A stretch of DNA of 47,159 nucleotides from an uncultured Pelagibacteraceae bacterium. GTDB lineage: Bacteria; Pseudomonadota; Alphaproteobacteria; Pelagibacterales; Pelagibacteraceae. The notes below the pieces were generated by a model. It was not told where the DNA came from and did not search any database. It saw only the letters and a program-made list of their open reading frames with translations. Numbering within the stretch: the stretch's first letter is position 1; each line of letters begins with the position of its first letter. The stretch lies in contig CABYVK010000010.1 of assembly GCA_902522385.1 (NCBI GenBank), forward strand, positions 1-47,159, written 5' to 3'. Shown piece by piece: positions 32,322 through 42,769 of this stretch. The position numbers and the translations under genes are program-made.

Positions 32322-33672
32322 AAATTTAACAAATAAATTTGAAGAAATTTTTTCTTCTCTGAAAAAGGCACCTTCACTTGATGAAGCTCAAGTAGATGAA
32401 GGTTTAAGAGGCATTAGGCAGGCCTTACTTGAAGCAGATGTCTCTTTGGATGTTGCAAAAGATTTTATTGAAAAAGTTAAGCCAAAAGCATTAGGCCAAG
32501 AGATAATAAGGTCTACCTCTCCTGGGGATATGGTTGTTAAAATTGTTTATGATGAGCTTGTAGACTTATTAGGTGCAACAAATAATGAGGTAAACTTAAA
32601 CGCAGTACCGCCTGTGCCAATGATGTTAGTTGGGTTACAAGGTTCTGGAAAAACAACAACAACAGCAAAATTAGCAAAATTTTTAGAAAATAATAAAAAG
32701 AAAAAAGTAATGATGGTCAGTCTAGATATTTACAGACCAGCTGCACAAGAACAACTTAGATCTTTAGGAGAACAAAATAATATTTTAACTTTACCTATTA
32801 TAGAAGGTCAGCAACCTGCTGATATTTGTAGAAGAGCAATAAGTGCTGCTAATTTAAATGGAGCTGAAATAATTTTATTTGATACTGCTGGTAGAACTCA
32901 AATCGATTTACAAATGATGAGTGAGATTAAGCAAATTGAAGCTGTCATTAATCCAACAGAAACTTTCTTAGTTGCAGACTCTTTAACAGGTCAGGTTGCA
33001 GCCTCAGTGGCAAAAGAATTTAAAAATACAGTTAATTTATCTGGAATAATTTTAACTAGGGCTGATGGTGATGCAAGAGGTGGTGCCGCAGTGAGCATGA
33101 AATATGTTTCAAACGTTCCAATTAAATTTTTAGGGATAGGAGAAAAAATAGATAATCTTGAAGTGTTCCATCCAGATAGAATTGCAAACAGAATACTTGG
33201 TATGGGGGATATCGTATCCCTTGTAGAAAAGGCGGCTCAAGATTTAGGTGAAGAGAATATTAAAAAAGCAGAGGAAAATTTAAAAAAAGGTCAATTTTCT
33301 ATGGAAGATTATTTGTCTCAATTAAGACAGATGAAAAAAATGGGTGGCATTGAAGGAATTATGTCTTTTATGCCAGGAGTTTCTAAAATTAAATCGCAAA
33401 TGGATTCAGCAGGAATTGATGAAAGTGTAATTACTAAAAATGAAGCTATTATTTTATCAATGACAAAAAAAGAAAGAGAGAACCCAAAAATAATAGATGG
33501 TTCTAGAAAAAAAAGAATTGCTAATGGCTCTGGCACAGATCCAGCCACTATCAATAAATTGCTTAAGCAGTTTAAAATGATGTCTGAAATGATGAAAAAG
33601 ATGTCAAAAGGAAATCTGAAAGGTATGTCTGATAAAGGTATACCGCCAGAGCTATTTAACCAATTAAAGTAA
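32314..33672 (+). CDS. ffh: Signal recognition particle protein Ffh
   Basis: A 452-residue SRP54-type GTPase. The ATG at 32314 (M-F-E-N-L) is chosen; the longer TTG start at 32236 would translate the structured leader and adds 26 non-homologous residues. N domain, then P-loop G-L-Q-G-S-G-K-T (107-114), D-I-Y-R-P-A-A, D-T-A-G-R (190-194), [10 protein letters not shown], followed by a Met-rich M domain ([14 protein letters not shown]) that binds signal sequences and SRP RNA. It heads the ffh-rpsP-trmD-rplS run. No Shine-Dalgarno is visible before the start, so initiation may depend on the leader. Confidence 0.96.
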   Translation: MFENLTNKFEEIFSSLKKAPSLDEAQVDEGLRGIRQALLEADVSLDVAKDFIEKVKPKALGQEIIRSTSPGDMVVKIVYDELVDLLGATNNEVNLNAVPPVPMMLVGLQGSGKTTTTAKLAKFLENNKKKKVMMVSLDIYRPAAQEQLRSLGEQNNILTLPIIEGQQPADICRRAISAANLNGAEIILFDTAGRTQIDLQMMSEIKQIEAVINPTETFLVADSLTGQVAASVAKEFKNTVNLSGIILTRADGDARGGAAVSMKYVSNVPIKFLGIGEKIDNLEVFHPDRIANRILGMGDIVSLVEKAAQDLGEENIKKAEENLKKGQFSMEDYLSQLRQMKKMGGIEGIMSFMPGVSKIKSQMDSAGIDESVITKNEAIILSMTKKERENPKIIDGSRKKRIANGSGTDPATINKLLKQFKMMSEMMKKMSKGNLKGMSDKGIPPELFNQLK

Positions 33673-33686
33673 AAAAAGGAGAACAA

Positions 33687-34184
33687 ATGTTAAAATTAAG
33701 ATTATCAAGAGGTGGAACAAAAAAACGTCCTGTTTATAAGGTTGTTGTTGCCGACAGTCGTTTTGCAAGAGATGGAAGATTTATAGAGAAGGTTGGTTTC
33801 TTTAACCCTTTATTACCAAAAGAGAAAAAAGAAAGAGTGGGCCTAGAAGCTGAGAGAATAAAATATTGGCTTGGTCAAGGCGCTAAACCAACAACTAGAG
33901 TAGCAAGAATTTTAGGTGAGAACGAATTAATGCCTATGCCTGCTAATGGAAATAATCCAATTAAAGCAGTACCAAAAAAAGAGAGAAATAAAAAAGAAGA
34001 GGATAATAAAGCAGCTCCTAAAGAAGAAGCTCCTAAAGAAGAAGCTCCTAAAGCAGAAGAAGCTCCTAAAGCAGAAGCAGCTCCTAAAGAAGAAGCTCCT
34101 AAAGCAGAAGCTCCTAAAGCAGAAGAAGCTCCTAAAGAAGAAGCTCCTAAAGCAGAAGCAGCTCCAACTGAGGAAAAAAAATAA
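33687..34184 (+). CDS. rpsP: 30S ribosomal protein S16 with a long repetitive C-terminal tail
   Basis: A 165-residue protein; the first 85 or so residues are a normal bS16 ([22 protein letters not shown]). From about 105 on, the tail consists of imperfect A-P-K-E-E / A-P-K-A-E repeats ending E-E-K-K. Ordinary S16 is 80-110 residues. The tail is highly charged and probably disordered and solvent exposed. The start has a good AAGGAG ribosome site, and trmD follows after 14 bp with no rimM between, unlike the usual rpsP-rimM-trmD-rplS order. Confidence 0.96.
   Translation: MLKLRLSRGGTKKRPVYKVVVADSRFARDGRFIEKVGFFNPLLPKEKKERVGLEAERIKYWLGQGAKPTTRVARILGENELMPMPANGNNPIKAVPKKERNKKEEDNKAAPKEEAPKEEAPKAEEAPKAEAAPKEEAPKAEAPKAEEAPKEEAPKAEAAPTEEKK
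34014..34163 (+). repeat. Tandem GCTCCTAAAG(A/C)(A)GAA repeats encoding the S16 tail
   Basis: About ten imperfect copies of a 12-18 base unit beginning GCTCCTAAAG, differing by insertion of GAA or GCA codons. All changes keep the frame. The pattern suggests growth by slippage within the coding sequence. Related units occur in rplS at 35328-35409. Confidence 0.85.
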
Positions 34185-34198
34185 TCTAAAAATTATTT

Positions 34199-34885
34199 AT
34201 GTGGCAAGCTCAAGTATTTACCCTTTATCCAGAAGTTTTTCCTGGTCCTTTATCTAGAGGACTTTATGGAAAAGCTTTATCTAGTGATTTGTGGAAACTT
34301 AAAGTTGTAAATATAAGAGACTCAGCTGATGACAAACATAAAACTGTAGATGATACACCATATGGAGGTGGCTCAGGAATGTTGTTAAAAGCAGATGTTC
34401 TTGCAAAGTCTTTAGATGAAAATAGAAATGAGAAAGAAAGAATTTTATATTTGTCACCAAAAGGAAAAAAATTTGATCAAAATTTAGCCAAAGAATTAGC
34501 TAATGAAAAATCTCTGTCTATAATTTGTGGTCACTTCGAGGGTGTAGATGAGAGAATACTTTCAACAAGAAACATTGAAGAAGTTAGTATTGGAGATTAT
34601 GTCTTATCTGGCGGGGAGTCAGCAGCATATGTATTGATAGATAGTATTTTAAGATTACTGCCAGGTGTTTTGGGAAATGAAAACTCTAAATTAGATGAAA
34701 CCTTTGAAAATGGCCTTCTAGAGTATCCTCAATATACAAAACCTCAGATTTGGGAGGAAAAAGCTGTGCCAGATGTACTATTATCAGGGGATCATAATAA
34801 AATTAAACACTGGCGTTTATCTCAATCAGAGGCTATAACACGCGACCGAAGACCAGATTTATGGGAAAAATATAAGAAGAATTAA
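34199..34885 (+). CDS. trmD: tRNA (guanine-N1)-methyltransferase TrmD
   Basis: A 228-residue SPOUT enzyme that makes m1G37 in tRNAs, preventing frameshifts. Seen are G-G-G-S-G-M (about 59-64), G-H-F-E-G-V-D-E-R, the knot region [11 protein letters not shown] and L-P-G-V-L-G, and the C-terminal R-D-R-R-P-D-L-W. The start [12 protein letters not shown] is the family N-terminus. It lies 14 bp after rpsP and close to rplS. Confidence 0.96.
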   Translation: MWQAQVFTLYPEVFPGPLSRGLYGKALSSDLWKLKVVNIRDSADDKHKTVDDTPYGGGSGMLLKADVLAKSLDENRNEKERILYLSPKGKKFDQNLAKELANEKSLSIICGHFEGVDERILSTRNIEEVSIGDYVLSGGESAAYVLIDSILRLLPGVLGNENSKLDETFENGLLEYPQYTKPQIWEEKAVPDVLLSGDHNKIKHWRLSQSEAITRDRRPDLWEKYKKN

Positions 34886-34901
34886 CTTGATAAATATTAA
34901 C

Positions 34902-35459
34902 ATGAAAACAATTGAAGAAATAAATCAGCATAACGTAAAAAAAATACTTTCAGAGAAAAAAATTCCTGAATTTTATCCTGGTGATGTTGTTAAAGTTGGT
35001 GTGAGAATTACAGAGGGTAAAAAGGAAAGAATTCAGTATTTTGAGGGAGTATGTATTGCTAAGAAAAGTAGAGATCTAAACTCGTCTTTTACAGTCAGAA
35101 AAATTTCTTTTGGTGAAGGTGTTGAGAGAACTTTTCCTTTATTTGGAACATTAATTGACTCAATCAAAGTAATAAGATCTGGTAAAGTTAGAAGAGCTAA
35201 ACTTTATTATCTAAGAGACCGAACTGGTAAATCAGCAAGAATTGCAGAAAAAATTAGAAAAAAAATTGGAATTGATATCGATGTAAAACCACAGACAGTT
35301 ACAGAGGAAAATGTAGCTCCAGCAACAGAAGCTCCTAAGGAAGAAGCACCTAAAGCAGAAGCAGCTGCATCAGTAGAAGCTCCTAAGGAAGAAGCACCTA
35401 AAGCAGAAGAGGCTTCTAAAGCAGAACAAAAATTAGAAAGCCCTAAAGAAAAAAAATAA
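34902..35459 (+). CDS. rplS: 50S ribosomal protein L19 with a repetitive C-terminal tail
   Basis: About 185 residues from the ATG at 34902 (the TTG at 34887 would add five residues). Residues 1 to about 115 are a normal bL19 ([26 protein letters not shown]). The remaining 60-70 residues are [14 protein letters not shown] repeats ending S-P-K-E-K-K, similar to the S16 tail 1 kb upstream. A perfect 34-bp direct repeat lies in this part (35328-35361 and 35376-35409). The tail is low-complexity and probably disordered. Confidence 0.95.
   Translation: MKTIEEINQHNVKKILSEKKIPEFYPGDVVKVGVRITEGKKERIQYFEGVCIAKKSRDLNSSFTVRKISFGEGVERTFPLFGTLIDSIKVIRSGKVRRAKLYYLRDRTGKSARIAEKIRKKIGIDIDVKPQTVTEENVAPATEAPKEEAPKAEAAASVEAPKEEAPKAEEASKAEQKLESPKEKK
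35328..35409 (+). repeat. 34-bp perfect direct repeat in the rplS tail
   Basis: Bases 35328-35361 and 35376-35409 are identical, separated by 14 bp (48-bp period, 16 codons). Both copies encode [11 protein letters not shown] and resemble the S16 repeat units, pointing to recent duplication in frame. Confidence 0.85.
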
Positions 35460-35470
35460 TTTTTTTTTCA

Positions 35471-36874
35471 ATGTCTACAACACTTTACGATAAAATTTGG
35501 AACGATCATTTAGTCGATCAACAGGAAGATGGTACATCCTTACTTTTTGTAGATAGACATTTAATTCATGAAGTAACAAGTCCACAAGCTTTTGAGGGAC
35601 TACGAAATTCTAAAAGGAAAGTGAGACATCCAAATTTAACTTTAGCAGTTGCAGATCATAACGTTCCAACTACCGATAGAACAAAAGGTATTTCTGATCA
35701 GGAGTCAAAAATTCAAGTTGATACATTAGAAGCAAATTGTAAAGAATTTGGTGTACAATTATTTGGTATGGATGATAATAGACAGGGTATCGTTCATATA
35801 ATTGGACCAGAGCAAGGTTTTACTCAGCCAGGTACAGTTATTGTCTGTGGAGACAGTCATACAGCTACACATGGAGCGTTTGGTGCTTTAGCATTTGGAA
35901 TAGGAACTTCAGAGGTTGAGCACGTGTTAGCTACTCAAACATTAGTTCAAAAGAAGGCTAATAATTTTAGGATTAATGTAAATGGTGAACTTCCTCTAGG
36001 TGTTACTTCTAAAGATGTAATACTTCAAATAATTGGAAAAATTGGTACTGCTGGTGGAACAGGATGTGTTGTAGAATATGCTGGAGATTTAATTAGATCT
36101 TTAACAGTCGAGCAAAGAATGACAATCTGTAATATGACAATTGAAGGTGGTGCAAGAGCAGGATTAATTGCACCTGATGAAAAAATTTTTGAATATTTAA
36201 AAGGGAAACCAATGTCTCCAAAAGATGAAAATTGGGAGAAAGCTGTAAATTATTGGCAAACTTTAAAAACAGATACTGGTGCAAGTTTTGATAAAGAAAT
36301 TAGTTTAAATGCAGATGAAATTTTACCTATGATTACATGGGGCACATCACCTCAAGATGTAATTACAATTGATGGAAAAGTTCCTAATCCTGACAATGAG
36401 TCGGATCAGGATAAAAAGAACTCAATTGAAAGAGCTCTTAACTATATGGGTTTAAAGCCTGACATGGCAGCTACAGATATAAAAATAGATAAGGTATTTA
36501 TTGGTAGTTGTACTAATGGCAGAATTGAAGATTTAAGAGAAGCAGCAAAAATTTTAAAGGATAAAAAAATTTCCTCACATGTAAATGCTATTGTGGTTCC
36601 AGGCTCTGGTTTAGTAAAAGAGCAAGCAGAACAAGAAGGATTAGATAAAATTTTTGTTAGCTCAGGCTTCGAATGGAGAGAGCCCGGTTGTTCTATGTGT
36701 TTAGCGATGAATGCCGATAAATTAAAACCTGGAGAAAGATGTGCTTCTACATCAAACAGAAATTTTGAAGGCAGACAAGGACGAGGTGGAAGAACACATT
36801 TAGTTAGTCCTGGGATGGCAGCTGCTGCCGCTATATCAGGCAATCTTGATGATGTAAGAAAGTATGAAAATTAA
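35471..36874 (+). CDS. leuC: 3-isopropylmalate dehydratase large subunit LeuC
   Basis: A 467-residue aconitase-family enzyme of leucine biosynthesis. [4Fe-4S] ligands are Cys347 (G-S-C-T-N-G), Cys407 and Cys410 (E-P-G-C-S-M-C). [14 protein letters not shown] near 28-41 and [12 protein letters not shown] near 127-138 are typical. With LeuD it interconverts 2- and 3-isopropylmalate. There is almost no Shine-Dalgarno; a T-rich run precedes the ATG. leuD starts at the next base after the stop. Confidence 0.97.
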   Translation: MSTTLYDKIWNDHLVDQQEDGTSLLFVDRHLIHEVTSPQAFEGLRNSKRKVRHPNLTLAVADHNVPTTDRTKGISDQESKIQVDTLEANCKEFGVQLFGMDDNRQGIVHIIGPEQGFTQPGTVIVCGDSHTATHGAFGALAFGIGTSEVEHVLATQTLVQKKANNFRINVNGELPLGVTSKDVILQIIGKIGTAGGTGCVVEYAGDLIRSLTVEQRMTICNMTIEGGARAGLIAPDEKIFEYLKGKPMSPKDENWEKAVNYWQTLKTDTGASFDKEISLNADEILPMITWGTSPQDVITIDGKVPNPDNESDQDKKNSIERALNYMGLKPDMAATDIKIDKVFIGSCTNGRIEDLREAAKILKDKKISSHVNAIVVPGSGLVKEQAEQEGLDKIFVSSGFEWREPGCSMCLAMNADKLKPGERCASTSNRNFEGRQGRGGRTHLVSPGMAAAAAISGNLDDVRKYEN

Positions 36875-37480
36875 ATGCAAAAATTTAATAAATTAAAGAG
36901 TATTCCGGCTTATCTTCCAATAGTTAATATTGATACGGATATGATAATTCCAAAACAATTTTTAAAAACAATAAAAAGAACAGGACTTGGAAAAAATTTG
37001 TTTTTTGAAATGCGATATGACGACCAAGGAAAAGAAATCAACGATTTTGTGTTAAACAATGATCCTTATAAACAATCAAAAATTTTAATTGCAGGAAAAA
37101 ATTTTGGATGTGGATCATCAAGAGAACATGCTCCTTGGGCACTTTTAGATTTTGGTATTACTTGTGTAATAAGCTCAAGTTATGCAGATATTTTTTATAG
37201 CAATTGTTTTAAAAATGGGATTTTACCTATAATCCTTGAAGAAGAAAAAATAAAAGAGCTGTCTGATTATGCAAATAGAAAAGAAGAAATCTATATTGAT
37301 TTAAGTGAGGAAAAAATAGTTTATGGAAATAATGAGCTAAAGTTTGAGATTGATCCGTTTAAAAAGAAGTGCTTGCTTGAGGGACTGGATGATATTGCTT
37401 TATCATTAAAAAAATCAGAAAAAATAGAAAAATTTGAAAATAATCTAAAAAACAAAAAACCTTGGGTGTTTAATGATTAA
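36875..37480 (+). CDS. leuD: 3-isopropylmalate dehydratase small subunit LeuD
   Basis: A 201-residue swivelling domain subunit. [13 protein letters not shown] (19-31) and [17 protein letters not shown] (74-90) are the LeuD signatures that complete the active site of LeuC. It follows leuC without a gap and overlaps leuB by 8 bp. Confidence 0.97.
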   Translation: MQKFNKLKSIPAYLPIVNIDTDMIIPKQFLKTIKRTGLGKNLFFEMRYDDQGKEINDFVLNNDPYKQSKILIAGKNFGCGSSREHAPWALLDFGITCVISSSYADIFYSNCFKNGILPIILEEEKIKELSDYANRKEEIYIDLSEEKIVYGNNELKFEIDPFKKKCLLEGLDDIALSLKKSEKIEKFENNLKNKKPWVFND

Positions 37481-38579
37481 AGTAAAAAAAAGAAAAATAT
37501 TATTATTACCTGGTGATGGTATCGGTCCAGAAGTTATTGCTGAAGTAAAAAAAATTATAAACTGGTTTAATGATAAAAAATCATTAGATTTTGAAATAGA
37601 TCAAGAGCTTGTAGGTGGTTGTTCTTATGATAAACATGGCACTCCAATTACTGATGAAGTATTTTATAAAGCTTTAGAGAGTGAGGTAATTATGTTAGGG
37701 GCAGTAGGTGGCCCTACATGGGACGGTTTAGAATTTTCAAAAAAACCTGAAAGAGCATTATTAAAACTTAGAAAGGAATTAAAATTATTTGCAAATTTAA
37801 GACCTGCAATTTGTTTTGAACAATTGGTAAGTGCTTCAACACTCAAACCAGAAGTAGTTTCAGGTTTAGATATAATGATAGTGAGAGAGTTAACAGGTGG
37901 CATATATTTTGGTGAGCCTAGAGGAATAAAGCCAATTGAAAATGGTGAAAGAAAAGGAATTAATACTCATACATATACAACTAGCGAAATTACAAGAGTA
38001 GCTAAAGTTGCTTTTGATTTAGCTAGAAAAAGATCTAACAAAGTTACATCATGTGAAAAGTCAAATGTAATGGAAGCCGGACAATTATGGAAAGAAGAGG
38101 TTCAAGAGCTACATAATAAAGAATATAAAGATGTAGAATTAAGCCATATGTTAGCAGATAACTGTGCAATGCAACTTTTAAGAAACCCAAAACAATTTGA
38201 TGTAATTGTAACTGATAATTTATTTGGGGATATGCTGTCTGATCAAGCTTCGATGCTAACTGGATCTTTAGGACTTTTACCGTCAGCGTCCTTGGGTGCA
38301 AAAAATAAAGATGGTGAGATGAGAGCAATGTATGAGCCAATACATGGATCAGCTCCTGATATAGCTGGACAAGGTATTGCAAATCCAATTGCTTCTATTT
38401 TAAGTTTTGCTATGGCTTTAAGGTACTCTTTAGATCTTGACAAAGAAGCAGATGTTTTAGAAAAGGCAGTTCAAGATGTTCTAAATGATGGTTTAAGAAC
38501 AAAAGATATAATGTCAGATGGTATGAAAGAAACGTCTACTTCAGCAATGGGTGATGCGATAATTTCAAAATTGCAATAA
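37473..38579 (+). CDS. leuB: 3-isopropylmalate dehydrogenase LeuB
   Basis: A 368-residue NAD-dependent oxidative decarboxylase for the third step of leucine synthesis. P-G-D-G-I-G-P-E-V (13-21), the [10 protein letters not shown] substrate motif and [14 protein letters not shown] metal-binding motif are intact. [14 protein letters not shown] is the usual C-terminal signature. leuCDB without leuA is a common arrangement. The next gene, dmdC, starts 26 bp later, so leucine synthesis and DMSP breakdown may share a transcript. Confidence 0.96.
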   Translation: MIKVKKRKILLLPGDGIGPEVIAEVKKIINWFNDKKSLDFEIDQELVGGCSYDKHGTPITDEVFYKALESEVIMLGAVGGPTWDGLEFSKKPERALLKLRKELKLFANLRPAICFEQLVSASTLKPEVVSGLDIMIVRELTGGIYFGEPRGIKPIENGERKGINTHTYTTSEITRVAKVAFDLARKRSNKVTSCEKSNVMEAGQLWKEEVQELHNKEYKDVELSHMLADNCAMQLLRNPKQFDVIVTDNLFGDMLSDQASMLTGSLGLLPSASLGAKNKDGEMRAMYEPIHGSAPDIAGQGIANPIASILSFAMALRYSLDLDKEADVLEKAVQDVLNDGLRTKDIMSDGMKETSTSAMGDAIISKLQ

Positions 38580-38605
38580 AACTAGAATTATTTTAAGGTT
38601 TAAAT

Positions 38606-40369
38606 ATGCCAAGTTATACAGCTCCAGTAAAAGACATGATGTTTCTCTTTGAAAAACTTAGAGATAATAAAAACTATAATGAACTGGAAAAATACAATGA
38701 AGTTAGTTCAGATCTAGTGAAAGATATTTTAGAGGAAGCAGCTAAGATAAATCAAAATTTAATTTTACCTCTTGCCAAATCAGGAGATGAAAATCCAGCA
38801 GTTTTAGAAAATGGCGTTGTCAGAACACCCCCAGGCTACAAAGAAGCGTATCAAAAGTATATCGAGGATGGTTGGACTTCATTGTCTTGCGATCCAAAAT
38901 ATGGTGGTCAAGGAATGCCAAAAACAGTAAGTGCATTTTTTGATGAAATGCTATCTTCAGCAAGCTTATCATTTAAATTATATAGTGAACTAAGTATTGG
39001 TGCTTATAATTGTATCAATCATCATGCCTCTGATGAAATAAAAAATAAATATTTACCAAAGATTGTTGAAGGTAAGTGGAGTGGTACAATGTGTTTAACA
39101 GAACCAGTCTGTGGTACTGACCTTGGCTTGTTAAAAACTAAAGCCATTAGACAATCAGATGATACTTATAAAATCAGTGGTCAAAAAATATTCATAACTT
39201 CAGGAGACCATGATTTAACTGAAAATATTATTCACTTAGTTTTGGCAAGATCACCAGATTCTCCAGCTGGTACTAAAGGAATTAGTTTATTTTTAGTTCC
39301 AAAATATATTGTAAACCAGGATGGTAGTATTGGTCCAAGAAATGGAATTTCAACTGGATCAATTGAAAGTAAGATGGGTATTAAAGGTTCTGCAACTTGT
39401 GTTTTAAATTTTGATGACGCAACTGGTTATATGATTGGTAATAAAGATAAAGGTCTAAGTGCAATGTTCACAATGATGAATTTAGAGAGAATTGTTGTAG
39501 GCATTCAAGGTTTAGGTATTTCTGAAATTGCTTATCAAAACTCACTTTCTTACGCAAAAGAAAGAAAGCAAGGAAAAACAAATAATTCAAAATCTAATAA
39601 TGGTGCAGATTTTATAATTGATCACGCAGACATTAGAAGAACTTTACTTAATATGAAGTCAATAATTGAGGGTGAAAGAGCACTATGTTTTTGGCTTTCT
39701 CAACAAACAGAAGTAAGTCTTTATCATCCAGACGAAAAAATTAAACAAGCTGCTTTAGATTATGTTTCATTAATGACGCCAGTAGTTAAATCTCTTTTTA
39801 CAGATTTAGCTATGGAAATTACCAACGATGCAATGCAGATACATGGAGGATACGGATATACTAAAGACCAAGGTATTGAACAATTATATCGAGATAATCG
39901 TATTACCCCAATTTATGAAGGAACAAATTCTGTACAGGCTGCAGATTTAGTATTTAGAAAATTATCCAACAAAAACGGTGATGTTATAAATAAGTTTTTG
40001 GAAATGATTAAATCTGAATGTGAGAGCAAAAATGAAAAAGTAAAAACATTTTCTAAAGAGTTAAACCATTACCTAGATATTTTGTCTAAATTCACAGACT
40101 GGATAAACGATAAAAACAAAATCGAAAAGGATGATGTTAGCGCTGCAGCAAATGATTATTTAAAAAGTTTAGGTTATGTTTCAATTGCTTATGCTTGGAT
40201 TAAAATATTAGAGGTTAGTTTTAATGATTTTGATACAAATAAAGAATTTTATAGTGATAAAATAAACACTGCTAAATTTTACTTTGATAAGGTATTACCT
40301 CGGGCTGAGTATCACTACAAATCAGCAATCTCAGGAAGCTCAAATATAATGAATTTTAAGTTTAATTAA
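38606..40369 (+). CDS. dmdC: 3-methylmercaptopropionyl-CoA dehydrogenase DmdC (acyl-CoA dehydrogenase family)
   Basis: A 587-residue acyl-CoA dehydrogenase with the extra C-terminal domain of the DmdC group (ordinary ACADs are about 380-400). L-T-E-P-x-C-G-T-D-L-G-L and the catalytic Glu438 in P-I-Y-E-G-T-N are present, and R-x-x-P-I-Y-E-G-T follows the family. DmdC oxidises methylmercaptopropionyl-CoA to methylthioacryloyl-CoA, the third step of DMSP demethylation. Identity is supported by dmdB, overlapping by 1 bp, and by dmdA in the same run. Without that context it could be called a long-chain ACAD. Confidence 0.9.
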   Translation: MPSYTAPVKDMMFLFEKLRDNKNYNELEKYNEVSSDLVKDILEEAAKINQNLILPLAKSGDENPAVLENGVVRTPPGYKEAYQKYIEDGWTSLSCDPKYGGQGMPKTVSAFFDEMLSSASLSFKLYSELSIGAYNCINHHASDEIKNKYLPKIVEGKWSGTMCLTEPVCGTDLGLLKTKAIRQSDDTYKISGQKIFITSGDHDLTENIIHLVLARSPDSPAGTKGISLFLVPKYIVNQDGSIGPRNGISTGSIESKMGIKGSATCVLNFDDATGYMIGNKDKGLSAMFTMMNLERIVVGIQGLGISEIAYQNSLSYAKERKQGKTNNSKSNNGADFIIDHADIRRTLLNMKSIIEGERALCFWLSQQTEVSLYHPDEKIKQAALDYVSLMTPVVKSLFTDLAMEITNDAMQIHGGYGYTKDQGIEQLYRDNRITPIYEGTNSVQAADLVFRKLSNKNGDVINKFLEMIKSECESKNEKVKTFSKELNHYLDILSKFTDWINDKNKIEKDDVSAAANDYLKSLGYVSIAYAWIKILEVSFNDFDTNKEFYSDKINTAKFYFDKVLPRAEYHYKSAISGSSNIMNFKFN

Positions 40370-41985
40370 TGAGCCATTACGACACAAATTTAGATAAAAA
40401 TAAAGCAAATCACGTACCTCTCACTCCATTAACTTTTTTAAAAAGAGCAAAAGAAATTTACCCAAATTATGAGGCTATAATTTATGAGGAAAGAAATTAT
40501 ACCTGGGCTGAAGTTTATAAAAGAGTTGTAAAATTTGCTAGTGCATTGACAAAAATAGGTATTAAAAAAGGTGACACAGTTTCATTCTTAGCCTTCAATA
40601 CACCAGAGATTTTTGAAGCACACTACTCTGTACCTATGACTGGTGCAGTTCTTAATACTATCAATATAAGATTAGATGCCAAAACAATTTGCTATATTTT
40701 AGATCACAGCGAAGCAAAAGTCTTAGTTGTTGATAGACAACTCCATGGAGAAGTAAAAAAAGCATTAAAAACTCTTAATAAAAAAATAACTATTATTGAC
40801 ATAAACGATAAATATGCTGACCAATCAAAATTGGAAAAAATTGGTGATTTAGAATATGAAAGTTTTTTAAATACAGGTGATGAAAATTATCAATGGCAAA
40901 TGCCTAAAGATGAGTGGCAGGCTATATCACTAAGTTATACATCAGGCACTACAGGAAATCCCAAAGGTGTCGTCTATCATCATAGGGGAGCATATTTAAT
41001 GTCTACAGGAAGTTCAGTAGCTTGGAACATGCCAAATAGATTAAATTTTTTAACAGTTGTTCCTATGTTCCATTGCAATGGTTGGTGTTATCCATGGACT
41101 GTACCGATGCTAAATGGAAGAACAATATGTTTAAGAAATATAGACATTAAAAAAATTTTTGAACTTATTGATAAATATGAAATTACTCATTTTGGTGGTG
41201 CTCCAATAGTATTGAATATGATTACTGGAGCCCCAGAAAGTGATAAGAAAAAATTAAAACAAAAAGTTTATGTTTTAACTGCTGGCGCTCCTCCACCAAG
41301 TATAATTTTTAAAAAAATGAGAGCTCTCGGATTTGAAGTAATGCATGTATATGGTTTAACAGAAACTTATGGGCATGTAACTCAGTGTGCCTGGAATGAT
41401 GAGTGGAATAATTTTGATGAAGAAAAACAAAACGAGATTAAAGCAAGACAAGGTGTAAAGTACCCTAATACGGAAGGTGTAGTTGTTTTAGACCCTGAGA
41501 CAATGAAAGAAGTTCCTAGAGACGGAAAGACAATCGGCGAAATTATGATTAGAGGAAATGTCGTAATGAAGGGATATTTCAAAGATAAAGAGGCTACCGA
41601 AAAAGCCATGAAAGACGGTTGGTTTCATAGTGGTGATTTAGCTGTAATGCATTCTGATGGCTATATTAAAATACAAGATAGATCAAAAGATATAATTATT
41701 TCTGGAGGAGAAAATATTTCTTCAATTGAAATTGAAAATACTTTATCCAAACACCCATCTGTTTCGATTGCTGCGGTTGTTGCAAAACCAGACGAAAAAT
41801 GGGGCGAGGTGCCATGTGCATTTATAGAAGCTGTTAAAGACAAACCAGTTAGCGAGAAAGAATTAATTGATTTTTGTAAAGAAACTTTAGCAGGTTTTAA
41901 AGTTCCAAAAAAGGTTGTTTTTTGTGAGTTACCAAAAACTTCAACAGGCAAAATACAAAAATTTGAACTCAGAAAACAAGTTTAG
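40369..41985 (+). CDS. dmdB: 3-methylmercaptopropionate-CoA ligase DmdB
   Basis: A 538-residue AMP-forming acyl-CoA synthetase. The P-loop S-Y-T-S-G-T-T-G-N-P-K-G (about 189-200), Y-G-L-T-E-T-Y-G-H, S-G-D-L-A hinge region, D-R-S-K-D-I-I-I-S-G-G-E-N and the catalytic Lys528 in T-S-T-G-K-I-Q-K are intact. In the Dmd pathway it activates methylmercaptopropionate (the product of DmdA) to its CoA ester, which DmdC then oxidises. The start shares one base with the dmdC stop. Medium-chain or short-chain acyl ligase would be the fallback call. Confidence 0.9.
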   Translation: MSHYDTNLDKNKANHVPLTPLTFLKRAKEIYPNYEAIIYEERNYTWAEVYKRVVKFASALTKIGIKKGDTVSFLAFNTPEIFEAHYSVPMTGAVLNTINIRLDAKTICYILDHSEAKVLVVDRQLHGEVKKALKTLNKKITIIDINDKYADQSKLEKIGDLEYESFLNTGDENYQWQMPKDEWQAISLSYTSGTTGNPKGVVYHHRGAYLMSTGSSVAWNMPNRLNFLTVVPMFHCNGWCYPWTVPMLNGRTICLRNIDIKKIFELIDKYEITHFGGAPIVLNMITGAPESDKKKLKQKVYVLTAGAPPPSIIFKKMRALGFEVMHVYGLTETYGHVTQCAWNDEWNNFDEEKQNEIKARQGVKYPNTEGVVVLDPETMKEVPRDGKTIGEIMIRGNVVMKGYFKDKEATEKAMKDGWFHSGDLAVMHSDGYIKIQDRSKDIIISGGENISSIEIENTLSKHPSVSIAAVVAKPDEKWGEVPCAFIEAVKDKPVSEKELIDFCKETLAGFKVPKKVVFCELPKTSTGKIQKFELRKQV

Positions 41986-41992
41986 GTAACTT

Positions 41993-42769
41993 TTGATTTT
42001 TCAAATAGAAAATAAAAATATTCATGCATCAGATGCTGGACAGGGAATAGATCCAAATAAACAAACATTAGTTTTTCTTCATGGAAGTGGTCTTTCAAAC
42101 ATAGTTTGGTCATTAACTGAACAATTTTTTTCTAACAAAAATTTTAATGTTTTATCTATTGACTTACCTGGGCATGGTAATTCAGATGGACCTTGCTTAG
42201 ATAGTATTGAAAAAATTGCTGATTGGTTAGAGCAAGTATTTGTAAAATTAAATTTAAAACAACTATTTATTGTTGGGCACTCTCAAGGATGTTTAGAGAT
42301 ACTTGAATATGCATCTAAATATAAAAATAGATTAAAAAAATTAGTTTTTATTGGTGGTTCAAATAGAATGCCAGTTCATCCAGATCTAATCGATTTAGCA
42401 AAAAATGGGGACTCCGATGCTGTTAAATTGATGATGAAGTGGGGCTATGAAGGTTCCAAAAAATTTATAGGAGGTAATCCAGTGGAGAAAATAATACAGT
42501 CACCAAGAGATATTAGAGAAATATTAGCAGTCGATTTAATTGCATGTAATAATTATACTAACGGCTCTCATGCTGCTAGATTAATAGACTGTCCCTCTTT
42601 GTTGATATTTGGATCATTAGACAAAATGGTAAATCTAGAATCAGGTAAAAAGTTTTCTAGTTTAATTAAAAATTCAACAACACATATAATTGATGGTTGT
42701 GGTCATATGATTATGATTGAAAAAGCATTCGAAATGAGAGACAAGGTTTTAGAATTTTTAAAAAAATGA
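41993..42769 (+). CDS. Alpha/beta hydrolase in the DMSP operon
   Basis: A 258-residue alpha/beta hydrolase, apparently starting with TTG (no in-frame ATG near the N-terminus), 7 bp after dmdB. The oxyanion H-G-S-G motif, nucleophile G-H-S-Q-G (Ser97), Asp210 (G-S-L-D) and His228 (G-C-G-H) form a complete triad. It overlaps dmdA by 4 bp (ATGA). No family function is known to me; its place between dmdB and dmdA suggests a thioesterase or hydrolase in DMSP breakdown, for example on a CoA intermediate, or detoxification of an acrylate-type product. This is inference from context only. Confidence 0.82.
   Translation: MIFQIENKNIHASDAGQGIDPNKQTLVFLHGSGLSNIVWSLTEQFFSNKNFNVLSIDLPGHGNSDGPCLDSIEKIADWLEQVFVKLNLKQLFIVGHSQGCLEILEYASKYKNRLKKLVFIGGSNRMPVHPDLIDLAKNGDSDAVKLMMKWGYEGSKKFIGGNPVEKIIQSPRDIREILAVDLIACNNYTNGSHAARLIDCPSLLIFGSLDKMVNLESGKKFSSLIKNSTTHIIDGCGHMIMIEKAFEMRDKVLEFLKK

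Noticed and set aside
34014..34163. CRISPR-like or intergenic tandem repeat
   Set aside because: The units are 12-18 bp, codon-phased, without unique spacers and lie inside rpsP; they encode the protein tail.
38606..41985. Fatty-acid beta-oxidation pair instead of dmdC/dmdB
   Set aside because: Motifs alone would allow this, but the extended ACAD length and the direct link with dmdA favour the DMSP pathway.
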